NCBI RefSeq assembly: GCF_014648075.1
Contig: NZ_BMQK01000018.1
Span: forward strand, 62,001-126,000
Direction of reading: 5' to 3'
Length of the DNA: 64,000 bases
Origin: Streptomyces ruber
GTDB taxonomy: Bacteria; Actinomycetota; Actinomycetes; Streptomycetales; Streptomycetaceae
In this document: piece by piece, positions 36,470 to 44,334 of the stretch
How positions within the stretch are numbered: position 1 is the stretch's first letter
How the letters are laid out: each line of letters begins with the position of its first letter
The notes under the pieces: generated by a model
What the model saw: only the letters and a program-made list of their open reading frames with translations
Databases searched by the model: none
What the model was told of the DNA's origin: nothing
Program-made: the position numbers and the translations under genes

Positions 36470-36885
36470 ACGACTACGGCGCGGTGAGCGCCTCGGTGGA
36501 GACCGTCCCGGTCGCCAACAGCAGTGACGTCGTCACCGCCCGCCAGATGGTGCGCACCCTCGCCCAGCGCACCGGTCTGTCACTGGTCCACCAGACGAAG
36601 CTCGTCACGGCGGCCAGCGAACTCGGCCGCAACATGCTGATCCACGGCGGCGGCGGTGTCGTGCGCGCGACCACCGTGGCCGACGGGGGCCGCTCCGGCA
36701 TCTTCGTGGAGTTCCAGGACCAGGGACCGGGCATACCGGACATCGAGCTGGCCCTGACGGACGGCTGGACGTCGGGCAACGGCATGGGCCTCGGGCTCAG
36801 CGGAGCCAAGAGGCTCGTCGACGAGTTCGAGATCGAGTCCGGTTCGGGCGGCACCACCGTCCGCATTGTGAAGTGGGGCCGGTGA
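36466..36885 (+). CDS. rsbT: Stressosome switch kinase RsbT
   Basis: A 139-aa GHKL-type serine/threonine kinase. The N-box is ASELGRNMLIHGGGG, the G1 box is QDQGPGIPD, and the G2 region is GNGMGLGLSGAKRLVDEF. In the known pathway RsbT phosphorylates RsbS and RsbR, leaves the complex and activates a downstream phosphatase (RsbU) by binding its N-terminal domain. No classic RsbU is in this operon; two other phosphatase-domain proteins follow. The gene overlaps both neighbours by 4 bp. Confidence 0.95.
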   Translation: MNDYGAVSASVETVPVANSSDVVTARQMVRTLAQRTGLSLVHQTKLVTAASELGRNMLIHGGGGVVRATTVADGGRSGIFVEFQDQGPGIPDIELALTDGWTSGNGMGLGLSGAKRLVDEFEIESGSGGTTVRIVKWGR

Positions 36886-37919
36886 ACGGCACGCTCGTGG
36901 CGGAAGCGGGCGATGTCCACTGGCTGCGTTCGGACGTGGCACTCGCGGCGGCCGCGCGCCGCCAGGCGGGCCAGCTCGCCCGCAGCGTCCGCCTCTCCGA
37001 GGAGCGGGTGGCGCGCGTCGAGCTGTGCGTCACGGAGATGGCGACCAATCTCCTCAAGCACGCCGACGACGGCTCGCTCGCCCTGCGGGTGGTGCGGACC
37101 GGCGACCACGTGGCCGTCGAGTGCCTGTCCCTGGACAACGGGCCCGGCATCGACGACGTCGCGGGTGCGCTGCGCGACGGCACGTCCGCCGCGGGCAGCC
37201 TGGGGATCGGCATGGGCGCCATCGGGCGGCTCGCCGACGACCACGGCATCCACTCCCTGCGCGGCCGGGGCACGGTGGTGTACGCGCGCTTCTGGGCGGA
37301 CCGGCAGGCACCGGAGCCCGTCCGGGTGGCGACCGGCGGGCTGACCCGGCCGATCAGCGGTGAGCAGGTGTGCGGCGACACCTGGTCGGTACGCACGGTG
37401 AGCGGGCCCGGCGGCGACGCCCTGCTGCTGCTGATGTGCGACGGGCTCGGGCACGGGCCGCTGGCGGCGCGGGTCGCCGACCGGGCCCGGGGGGCGTTCC
37501 GCGCCAGCCGTCAGGTCAGCCCGGCGGCCGTGCTGGAGGACGTCCACCGGGGCGTGCGCGACACCCGCGGCGCGGCCGTGGCGATCGCCCTGGTGGACCA
37601 CGCCGACCAGCGCGTCCACCTGAGCGGGGTCGGCAACATCACGGCACTGGTCCAGGCGGGGGAGAACCGGAACACGCTGCTGTCCATGCCGGGCATCGTC
37701 GGCATGCAGATGCCCCGGCCGCGCACCTTCGACGCGGCGTTCCCGCCCGGCGCCGCCCTCGTCATGCACTCCGACGGCCTCAGCGACCGCTGGCGGCCCG
37801 GGGACTTCCCCGGCCTGTTCGACCAGGACCCCTCCCTGGTGGCCGCGCAGCTGCTCAACCAGGCCGCGGTCCGCAGGGACGACGCGGGCATCGTCGTGGC
37901 CGTCCACCGGCGGCCATGA
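36882..37919 (+). CDS. Fusion of an RsbT-like ATPase domain and an RsbX/SpoIIE-type phosphatase
   Basis: A 345-aa protein. The N-terminal GHKL domain (about 1-140) has CVTEMATNLLKHADDG, LDNGPGIDD and GIGMGAIGRLAD. The C-terminal small PP2C domain (about 150-345) has GEQVCGDTW, LMCDGLGHGPLAARVADRA, MHSDGLSDRW and DDAGIVVAVHR. RsbX dephosphorylates RsbS and RsbR and resets the stressosome; here that activity is fused to a kinase-like module. GTG 36882 overlaps the rsbT stop. The fusion would put opposing activities in one chain, unless the GHKL part only binds. Confidence 0.9.
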   Translation: MNGTLVAEAGDVHWLRSDVALAAAARRQAGQLARSVRLSEERVARVELCVTEMATNLLKHADDGSLALRVVRTGDHVAVECLSLDNGPGIDDVAGALRDGTSAAGSLGIGMGAIGRLADDHGIHSLRGRGTVVYARFWADRQAPEPVRVATGGLTRPISGEQVCGDTWSVRTVSGPGGDALLLLMCDGLGHGPLAARVADRARGAFRASRQVSPAAVLEDVHRGVRDTRGAAVAIALVDHADQRVHLSGVGNITALVQAGENRNTLLSMPGIVGMQMPRPRTFDAAFPPGAALVMHSDGLSDRWRPGDFPGLFDQDPSLVAAQLLNQAAVRRDDAGIVVAVHRRP

Positions 37920-39793
37920 CCACCGGGCCGTCCGTCCACGAGCTGGCCACGATCGCCCTCCGGGAGGGGGGCGACGTGGTCACCCTGCGCCGCTGCACGC
38001 AGTCGGCGTGCCGCGCCGCGGGCCTGACGGGCAGCCCCCTGGTCCGCCTGACCACCGTCGTGAGCGAGGCCGGTGAGCACCTCCTGGGTGCCTCCGGTCT
38101 CACCGCGCGTCTCCGTCTGGAGGAGGCCGGCACCGTCGTGGTGGCCGTGCGCTTCGGCTGGCGCGAGGCGCGCCGGCCACCGTCGACCCTGCTGGCCGCC
38201 GCCGCCCGGCTGCTCGACGACAGCAGGCTGCTGACCTCGGACGACGGCGGCCGTCACGAACTCGTCCTGGCGCAGGCCGTCCCCGTGCCGGCGGCGTCCG
38301 TCGCCGGACTGGCCGCCGACGTCCGCGGCCGGCTCGCCGGCACCGACACGGCGGCCGACCTGATCGAAGCCCTGCGCACCCAGAACGGCCAGCTCCTGGC
38401 CGCGCTGGAGGAGTCGCAGCACCAGCAGGAGGAGCTCACGCGGCTGAACGCCGAGCTGGAGGAGACCAACGCCGGAGTCGTGGCGCTCTACTCCGAGCTG
38501 GCGAGCGAGCTGGAGGAGACCAACAGCGGCGTCGTCGCCCTCTACGCGGAGCTGGAGGACAAGACCAGGCAGCTCGAACTCGCCCACGAGTACAAGACCA
38601 GGTTCTGGGCCAACGTCAGCCACGAGCTGCGCTCGCCGGTGAACTCCGTCATCGCCCTGGCCCGGCTGCTGCTGGACTCCGGGGCGGACCCGCTCTCCGA
38701 CGAACAGCGGCAGCAGGTGGCCCTCGTGCACGCCTCCGGCAGCACCCTCCTGGCCCTCGTCGACGAGCTGCTCGACGTGGCCAAGGCGGAGTCCGGCCGG
38801 CTCGAGCCGCACCCCGCCGAGACCGACCTCCGCGCGCTGCTGCACCAGTTGCGCGGCACGCTGCAGGGCACCGCGCAGCCCGGGGTGGACCTGTGCATCC
38901 CGGACCACATCCAGCGGGGTCCCCTGGTCACCGACGAGGTCATGCTGACCAGGATCCTGCGCAACGTCCTGTCGAACGCCCTGAAGTTCACGGTCGAGGG
39001 CTCGGTGACCCTGGACGTCGCCGAGGAGGACCACGGACAGGGCGCCCGCTTCGTGTTCCGCGTCCGGGACACCGGCGTCGGCATCCCGGCCACCGAGGTC
39101 GACCGCGTGTTCGAGGAGTTCTACCAGGTGCGGGGGCCGCACCAGCGGGGCCGGTCCGGCACCGGACTGGGGCTGCCCTACGCCCGCAGACTGACGGAGC
39201 TGCTGGGCGGCCGGCTGACGCTCGACAGCGAGATCGGCCACGGCACCGTGGTGGTCGTCGACATCCCGGCCCGCCTCGCCCGCCCGGAACCGCAGGCCCC
39301 GGCGGAGACGGCGGACGCCGGGCAGCACGGGACCGCGGACCGTGCCCCGGCGGCGGCGGCGGGCGCAGCGATGCGGTCGGTGGTCGTCGTCGACGACGAC
39401 GAGGCGTTCCTGGCCGGCTTCCGTCCGCTGCTCGACGGGCTCGCCGAGTCCGTCACCGTCCTCACCGACAGCGGCCGCGCCGTCGACACCGTACGGAGCG
39501 AGCGGCCGGACGCCGTCTTCCTCGACCTCAACATGCCCGGCACGGACGGGTACGAGGTCAGGCGGCTGCTGGCCGCCGACCCGCTGACGGCCGACGTCCC
39601 CGTGGTCGTGCTGACCGCGCTCGACGCGGCCGACGTGGACCGCCCGCGCCTCGCCCGGGTCCGCGCGGTGCTGAACAAGTCCCGCCTCACGGCCGAGGAC
39701 CTCGCCACCGCCCTGGGACGGCGGGCCGCACCGCCTGCCCGGCCCTCCCTCACCACCCCTCCGAGATCGTCCAGGATCAAGGAACGTCGATGA
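37916..39793 (+). CDS. Hybrid sensor histidine kinase with C-terminal receiver
   Basis: A 625-aa soluble kinase. The N-terminal part (about 1-145) resembles another GHKL/RsbT-like fold (TTVVSEAGEHLLG region). A coiled coil (about 150-225) repeats ELEETNxGVVALYxELxxx twice. HisKA carries His236 in FWANVSHELRSPVNS. HATPase_c has RNVLSNALKFT, DTGVGIP and GTGLGLPYARRL. A receiver follows, with Asp537 in FLDLNMPG. There are no membrane segments, so input must come from partners, plausibly the stressosome. It starts with a 4-bp overlap. The receiver may pass phosphate to a partner or be autoregulatory. Confidence 0.92.
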   Translation: MTTGPSVHELATIALREGGDVVTLRRCTQSACRAAGLTGSPLVRLTTVVSEAGEHLLGASGLTARLRLEEAGTVVVAVRFGWREARRPPSTLLAAAARLLDDSRLLTSDDGGRHELVLAQAVPVPAASVAGLAADVRGRLAGTDTAADLIEALRTQNGQLLAALEESQHQQEELTRLNAELEETNAGVVALYSELASELEETNSGVVALYAELEDKTRQLELAHEYKTRFWANVSHELRSPVNSVIALARLLLDSGADPLSDEQRQQVALVHASGSTLLALVDELLDVAKAESGRLEPHPAETDLRALLHQLRGTLQGTAQPGVDLCIPDHIQRGPLVTDEVMLTRILRNVLSNALKFTVEGSVTLDVAEEDHGQGARFVFRVRDTGVGIPATEVDRVFEEFYQVRGPHQRGRSGTGLGLPYARRLTELLGGRLTLDSEIGHGTVVVVDIPARLARPEPQAPAETADAGQHGTADRAPAAAAGAAMRSVVVVDDDEAFLAGFRPLLDGLAESVTVLTDSGRAVDTVRSERPDAVFLDLNMPGTDGYEVRRLLAADPLTADVPVVVLTALDAADVDRPRLARVRAVLNKSRLTAEDLATALGRRAAPPARPSLTTPPRSSRIKERR

Positions 39794-41406
39794 CTCACCC
39801 AACCGACATGGATCACAGCCCGGCCCACATCCTGGTGGTGGACGACGCTCCGACCAACCGGTACGTCCTGTCCACCACCCTGCGCCGGGCCGGTCACGAG
39901 GTCACCGAGGCCGAGGACGGCACCAGCGCGCTGGAAGTGCTCGACGGGACCGGACGGGCGCCGGAGATCGCCATCGTGGACGTACGGCTGCCCGACATGA
40001 CCGGCTTCGAGGTGTGCGAGCACATCAAGAGCAACCCGGCCACCGCGTCCGTGCCCGTCATCAACGTCTCCGCGTCCGCCATCACCGTGGGCGACCGGGC
40101 GCAGGGGCTGTACCGCGGCGCCGACGCCTACCTCGTCGAGCCCATCGCGCCCGACGAACTGCTGGCCACGGTCACCGCGACGCTGCGCTACGCCCGCGCC
40201 CGCCGCCGCGCCGAGCTGCTCGCGGACCGGCTGCGCCTGCTCAACCGCCTCACCCTGGCCCTGTACAGCGCCTCCGACGCCGAGGAACTGGTCCGGGTGA
40301 CGGCCGAGGGGGCGGCCGCCATCTTCCGGTGCGGCGTGGCCGCGTTCCTCGTCACCCCGCAGGGCAGTCCGCTCGTCGCCCACACCTGGCAGGACGAGGA
40401 CGGCTCGCCGCAACCGGACGGGCCGCAGGTGCACACCACGTCCGCCTGGACGCACCGGGGCGACCACCCCGGCGTACGCAGCGCGCTCGGGGCGGGCCCG
40501 CACCTGGCGTGCCTGCCGCCGCACCTCAAGGACCCGGAGCGACGGCGCACCGTCGTGGGCCGCGCGAAGGCCGAGCGCCCGCCGGTCGTCATCATCACGT
40601 CCGCGGACGCCGTGGCCACGCCGGACGACGAGCAGCTCCTGACCCAGCTCACCCAGGCCAGCGCACTGGCGCTGGAGGCGCTGCGCAGCTACAGCGAGGA
40701 GCACGCCCTCGCCCTGACCCTGCAGCGCAGCTTCCTGCCCGCGAGCCTGCCGGAGACCGCGCGCGCCGACCTGGCCGTGCGCTACCTGCCCGCCAGCGCG
40801 CGTGCGGAGATCGGCGGGGACTTCTACGAGGCGATCAGCACGCCCGCCGGCCTGGTCGTGGCCGTCGGCGACGTCGCCGGGCACTCGCTGGACGCGGCGA
40901 TGGTGATGGGCCAGGTCCGCCACGCGCTGCGTGCCTACGCCGCCGAGGGGCACCCGCCCGAGGTGATCCTGGCCCGCCTCGACCACCTGCTGAAGGCCGT
41001 GGAGCCCGGTGCGACGGTCACTCTCTGCGTCGTCCTGATCGAGTTCGACTCGGACACCCTGCACGTCGCGAACGCGGGCCACCTCCCGCCCCTGGTGCGC
41101 CACCCGGACGGCACGACCTCGTACGTGCACGACCACGGCCCACTCCTCGGCATCGGCCTCCCGCACCCGCCCGCCCGCAAGGTGACCGTGCCACCGGGAT
41201 CACTGGTGCTGCTCGTCACGGACGGGCTGATCGAACGCCGTGACGAGGACCTCCGGCACTCCCTGGAGTCCCTCGCCGAGGTGCTCTCCGAGGCGTCCGC
41301 GGACCCGGACGAGGCCTGCACCCGGCTCCTCGACCGGCTGCTCCCGGACGGCAGCGACGACGTGGCGCTGCTGGCCGTACGCCTGAACGCGGTCCGGCCG
41401 GACTGA
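39790..41406 (+). CDS. Response regulator with receiver-GAF-SpoIIE phosphatase
   Basis: A 538-aa output protein. The receiver (about 10-130) has HILVVDDAPTNRYVL, Asp64 in AIVDVRLPD and a Glu-Pro near the end. A GAF-like domain (about 145-300) follows. The SpoIIE/PP2C domain (about 315-535) has AEIGGDFYEAI, VGDVAGHSLDAAMVMGQ, LVTDGLIERRDE and SDDVALLAVR. It would be the phosphatase arm of the operon, switched by the preceding hybrid kinase and acting on STAS anti-anti-sigma factors. AAGGAA lies 5 nt before the ATG, and the start overlaps the kinase stop by 4 bp. It is the last gene of the six-gene unit. Confidence 0.92.
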   Translation: MTHPTDMDHSPAHILVVDDAPTNRYVLSTTLRRAGHEVTEAEDGTSALEVLDGTGRAPEIAIVDVRLPDMTGFEVCEHIKSNPATASVPVINVSASAITVGDRAQGLYRGADAYLVEPIAPDELLATVTATLRYARARRRAELLADRLRLLNRLTLALYSASDAEELVRVTAEGAAAIFRCGVAAFLVTPQGSPLVAHTWQDEDGSPQPDGPQVHTTSAWTHRGDHPGVRSALGAGPHLACLPPHLKDPERRRTVVGRAKAERPPVVIITSADAVATPDDEQLLTQLTQASALALEALRSYSEEHALALTLQRSFLPASLPETARADLAVRYLPASARAEIGGDFYEAISTPAGLVVAVGDVAGHSLDAAMVMGQVRHALRAYAAEGHPPEVILARLDHLLKAVEPGATVTLCVVLIEFDSDTLHVANAGHLPPLVRHPDGTTSYVHDHGPLLGIGLPHPPARKVTVPPGSLVLLVTDGLIERRDEDLRHSLESLAEVLSEASADPDEACTRLLDRLLPDGSDDVALLAVRLNAVRPD

Positions 41407-41435
41407 CCCGCCGCCGGACCTGATATGTCTTGTGG

Positions 41436-41453
41436 CCGCAGAACGTTCTGCGG
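41436..41453. promoter_or_regulatory. Perfect 18-bp palindrome between the stressosome operon and the thioesterase
   Basis: CCGCAGAACGTTCTGCGG is a perfect palindrome, 30 bp after the operon stop and 36 bp before the thioesterase start. With no loop and no U-run it looks more like an operator than a terminator. Confidence 0.55.
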
Positions 41454-41489
41454 ATCGCCCGCCACGGAACAGCAGTTGGGGGAAGTGTC

Positions 41490-42278
41490 ATGGAACTGGC
41501 CGGAACGAGCCGGGAGCGGAACGTCTGGTTCCGCCGCCTTCTCCGATCGGTGCAGGGGGGCGCGGGCGCCGAGGCCCCCTGCGAGCTGATCTGTTTCCCG
41601 CACGCGGGCGGCTCCAGCACCTACTGGCGTGGCCTCGCCCTGGAGCTCGCCCCCGCCGCCGATGTGCTGGCCGTGCAGTACCCGGGGCGGCTCGACCGGC
41701 TGCGCGAGGCGCCGGTCGAGGACCTGCACGTGCTGGCCGACCTGGTCGTCGAGGTGCTGGGCCCGCCGGGGGACCGGCCCCGGGTGCTGCTCGGGCACAG
41801 CATGGGGGCGTCGTTGGCGTACGAGGTGGCCGTGCGTCTCGCGCGGCAGCCCGGCGGCGAACCGCGGCTGCTCGTCGTGTCGGGCCGCCGCGCGCCGTCC
41901 GCGGTCCGCAGCCGCGGCGAGGACTGGCCGCGGACCGACGAGGAACTGGTGGCGAGGGTGCGCAAGCTGGGCGGCACGGACGCCCAGCTGCTGGGGGACC
42001 CCGAGCTGCTGGAGCTGATACTGCCCGCGCTGCGCGGGGACTACCGGGCCATCGCCTCGTACCGCGACACCCCGGGCCGGCCGCTGTCCTGCCCCGTCGT
42101 GGCGCTGGCGGGCGACCGGGACCCCGAGGTGCCCGTCGAGACCGTCGAGGCCTGGCGGAACCACACCTCGGGCGACTTCCGCATGCACGTCTTCGAGGGC
42201 GGCCACTTCTTCCTCAACGAGCACACGGGGGACGTGGGCGCCCTGCTCCGCGACCTGCTGCCGGCCCGCGCCGGCTGA
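41490..42278 (+). CDS. Type II thioesterase (GrsT/RifR-like alpha/beta hydrolase)
   Basis: A 262-aa hydrolase. The opening CFPHAGGSSTYWRGLA, the nucleophile Ser104 in LLGHSMGASLAYEV, the late Asp in VALAGDRDPEVP and His in FEGGHFFLNEH form the full triad of editing thioesterases. These remove misprimed acyl groups from PKS/NRPS carrier proteins. No synthase gene is in the window, so it is an orphan acting in trans or a recruited hydrolase. GGGGGAAG lies a few bases before the ATG. Confidence 0.92.
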   Translation: MELAGTSRERNVWFRRLLRSVQGGAGAEAPCELICFPHAGGSSTYWRGLALELAPAADVLAVQYPGRLDRLREAPVEDLHVLADLVVEVLGPPGDRPRVLLGHSMGASLAYEVAVRLARQPGGEPRLLVVSGRRAPSAVRSRGEDWPRTDEELVARVRKLGGTDAQLLGDPELLELILPALRGDYRAIASYRDTPGRPLSCPVVALAGDRDPEVPVETVEAWRNHTSGDFRMHVFEGGHFFLNEHTGDVGALLRDLLPARAG

Positions 42279-42293
42279 CCCGCCCGGTCCCCG

Positions 42294-42317
42294 CCGTGCC
42301 CCGCCACGGGGGCACGG
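42294..42317. terminator. Bidirectional hairpin terminator
   Basis: CCGTGCCCC (42294-42302) and GGGGCACGG (42309-42317) pair around a 6-nt loop between the convergent thioesterase and GntR genes. Confidence 0.7.
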
Positions 42318-43031
42318 TCATTCCCAGACCACGATGTTGCGCCGTACCGGCACCGCCGACGCGTCGGCGGCGAAGAGTTCCGGTGAATGCGCGCGGATGC
42401 GTTCGATGTCGTGGAAGACCGCGCGCAGGTGCGCGCGCATGGCGGTGCGGGCGAGCGGGACGTCCCCGCCGACGACGGCTTCGAAGATCTCGTGGTGCTG
42501 GGTGGCGAACACGGCGGGCGACACGTGCCCGTGCAGTCCCAGGCGCCGCGCCCGGTCCAGGTGGCCCTTGGCCCCCGCCACCGTGGTCCAGACGTTGCCG
42601 TGGCCGCTCAGCCGCATCAGACCCTGGTGGAAGACCTCGTCCAGGGCGAAGAACTCCTCCAGGCCGAGGTCCGCGCGCCGCTGCCGTTCGAGGTTGTCCC
42701 GCAGCTCCTCGACGACGGCGGGGTCGAGCTGCGCCGGCAGGTCCTCCAGTGCCGCCAGCTCCACCGCCTCCCGCAGGAACTGCGCGTCCGCGACCTGCGC
42801 GGGGTCCACCCGGGACACGAACGACCCGATCTTCGGGAAGACCTGCACCAGCCCTTCCTGGGCCAGCATGATCAGGCTCTCCCGCACCGGGGTCCGGCTG
42901 ACCCCCAGCGACGCGGCGAGCTCGTTCTCCGACAGGGCCGCGCCCGGGGCGAGTTCGAGCGTCAGGACCATCTGGCGCAGCTTGAGGTAGATGTCGCGCC
43001 GGCTCGTCCGCCGCCCGTTCGATTGAGCCAT
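42318..43031 (-). CDS. GntR-family (FadR/FCD subgroup) regulator of the sugar-acid operon
   Basis: A 237-aa regulator. The winged HTH is at about 10-75 (LSENELAASLGVSRTPVRESLIMLAQEGLV). The all-helical FCD effector domain is at about 85-215, with metal-binding positions in the FFALDEVFHQGLMR and QHHEIFEAVVGGD stretches. TAGGAT (43043-43038) ends six bases before the ATG, so the mRNA is probably leaderless. It is divergent from the mannonate dehydratase operon, and a CTTGTATACAAG palindrome lies between them. FCD regulators of uronate and gluconate genes (UxuR, ExuR and GntR types) sense pathway intermediates; I infer the same here. Confidence 0.93.
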   Translation of the reverse strand: MAQSNGRRTSRRDIYLKLRQMVLTLELAPGAALSENELAASLGVSRTPVRESLIMLAQEGLVQVFPKIGSFVSRVDPAQVADAQFLREAVELAALEDLPAQLDPAVVEELRDNLERQRRADLGLEEFFALDEVFHQGLMRLSGHGNVWTTVAGAKGHLDRARRLGLHGHVSPAVFATQHHEIFEAVVGGDVPLARTAMRAHLRAVFHDIERIRAHSPELFAADASAVPVRRNIVVWE

Positions 43032-43085
43032 GCGCCCATCCTACGTAGCACCGGGGGAGGGTCTTGCTCATCTACGCGACAGATG

Positions 43086-43097
43086 CTTGTATACAAG
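43086..43097. promoter_or_regulatory. GntR/FCD operator at the sugar-acid operon promoter
   Basis: CTTGTATACAAG is a perfect 12-bp palindrome of the TNGTNNNACNA type bound by FCD regulators. It overlaps the probable -10 region (TATACA, 43090-43095) of the operon and lies 55 bp from the regulator start. Confidence 0.75.
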
Positions 43098-43125
43098 TAC
43101 TGCACGACAGTAAGGAGAGCCGCCA

Positions 43126-44334
43126 GTGAGCAGAATCGAGCGGGCCGAGGTGCTCGTCGCCTCCCCGGGGCGCACGTTCGTCACGCTGCGCATCACCACC
43201 ACGGACGGGGTCACCGGACTCGGTGACGCCACGCTCAACGGCCGCGAGCTGGCGGTCGCGTCCTACCTCCGCGACCACGTGGTCCCGCTGCTGATCGGCC
43301 GGGACGCCGACCGCGTCGAGGACATGTGGCAGTACCTCTACAAGGGCGCGTACTGGCGGCGCGGACCGGTCACCATGACGGCGATCGCCGCCGTCGACAC
43401 CGCCCTGTGGGACATCAAGGGCAAGACCGCCGGGCTGCCCGTGTACCAGCTCCTCGGCGGCCGCTCCCGCGACGGCGTCATGGTCTACTCGCACGCCAGC
43501 GGCACCGACGTGCCCTCGCTCCTCGACGACGTCGAGCGCTACCTGGACCTCGGCTACAAGGCCGTACGGGCCCAGGCCGCCGTGCCCGACGTCGGCGGAA
43601 CCTACGGGGTGCGCAAGGGCAAGGTGTACGAGCCGGCCGCCACCGACCTGCCCGAGGAGCAGCCCTGGGACACCGAGGCGTACCTCCGCTTCGCGCCCAC
43701 GTACCTCGGGGCCGTCCGGGAGCGCTTCGGCTTCGGTTTCCACCTCCTGCACGACGTGCACCACCGGCTCACCCCCATGGAGGCCGCGCGGTTCGGCAGG
43801 AGCGTCGAGGACTGCCGGCTGTTCTGGATGGAGGACCCGACCCCCGCCGAGAACCAGGAGGCGTTCCGGCTCATCCGGCAGCACACCACGACGCCGATCG
43901 CGGTCGGCGAAGTGATGAACTCCATCTGGGACGTCCAGCATCTGATCACCGAGCAGCTGATCGACTACGTCCGCACGACCGTCGTCCACGCCGGCGGCAT
44001 CACCCACCTCCGCCGGATCTTCGACCTCGCCGCCCTGTACCAGGTGCGCACGGGTTCCCACGGCGCCACCGACCTGTCACCCGTCAGCATGGCCGCCGCC
44101 GTGCACCTGGACATCGCCGTGCCGAACTTCGGCATCCAGGAGTACATGGGCCACGCCGAGGAGACCGCCGAGGTGTTCCGCACGGGCGTCACCTTCGCCG
44201 ACGGCATGCTCCACCCCTCCGACGAGCCCGGCCTCGGCGTCACCTACGACGACAAGGCCGCCGAGCGCTTCCCGTACCAGCGGCGCTACCTCCCGGTCGC
44301 ACGCCGCCTCGACGGCTCGGTGCACGACTGGTGA
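43126..44334 (+). CDS. manD: D-mannonate dehydratase (ManD, enolase superfamily)
   Basis: A 402-aa enzyme converting D-mannonate to 2-keto-3-deoxygluconate. The Mg2+ ligands Asp210, Glu236 and Glu262 fall at the standard ManD positions, in LLHDVHHRLTP, WMEDPTP and VGEVMNS. His212 in the same HDVHHRLTP block and the late HGATDLSP His complete the site. Arg148 and Tyr160 match the ManD catalytic pair. The WYxxC-terminal loop typical of the subgroup appears as PNFGIQEYMGH. AAGGAG lies 8 nt before the GTG. First gene of the operon; the next gene overlaps it by 4 bp. Confidence 0.93.
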   Translation: MSRIERAEVLVASPGRTFVTLRITTTDGVTGLGDATLNGRELAVASYLRDHVVPLLIGRDADRVEDMWQYLYKGAYWRRGPVTMTAIAAVDTALWDIKGKTAGLPVYQLLGGRSRDGVMVYSHASGTDVPSLLDDVERYLDLGYKAVRAQAAVPDVGGTYGVRKGKVYEPAATDLPEEQPWDTEAYLRFAPTYLGAVRERFGFGFHLLHDVHHRLTPMEAARFGRSVEDCRLFWMEDPTPAENQEAFRLIRQHTTTPIAVGEVMNSIWDVQHLITEQLIDYVRTTVVHAGGITHLRRIFDLAALYQVRTGSHGATDLSPVSMAAAVHLDIAVPNFGIQEYMGHAEETAEVFRTGVTFADGMLHPSDEPGLGVTYDDKAAERFPYQRRYLPVARRLDGSVHDW

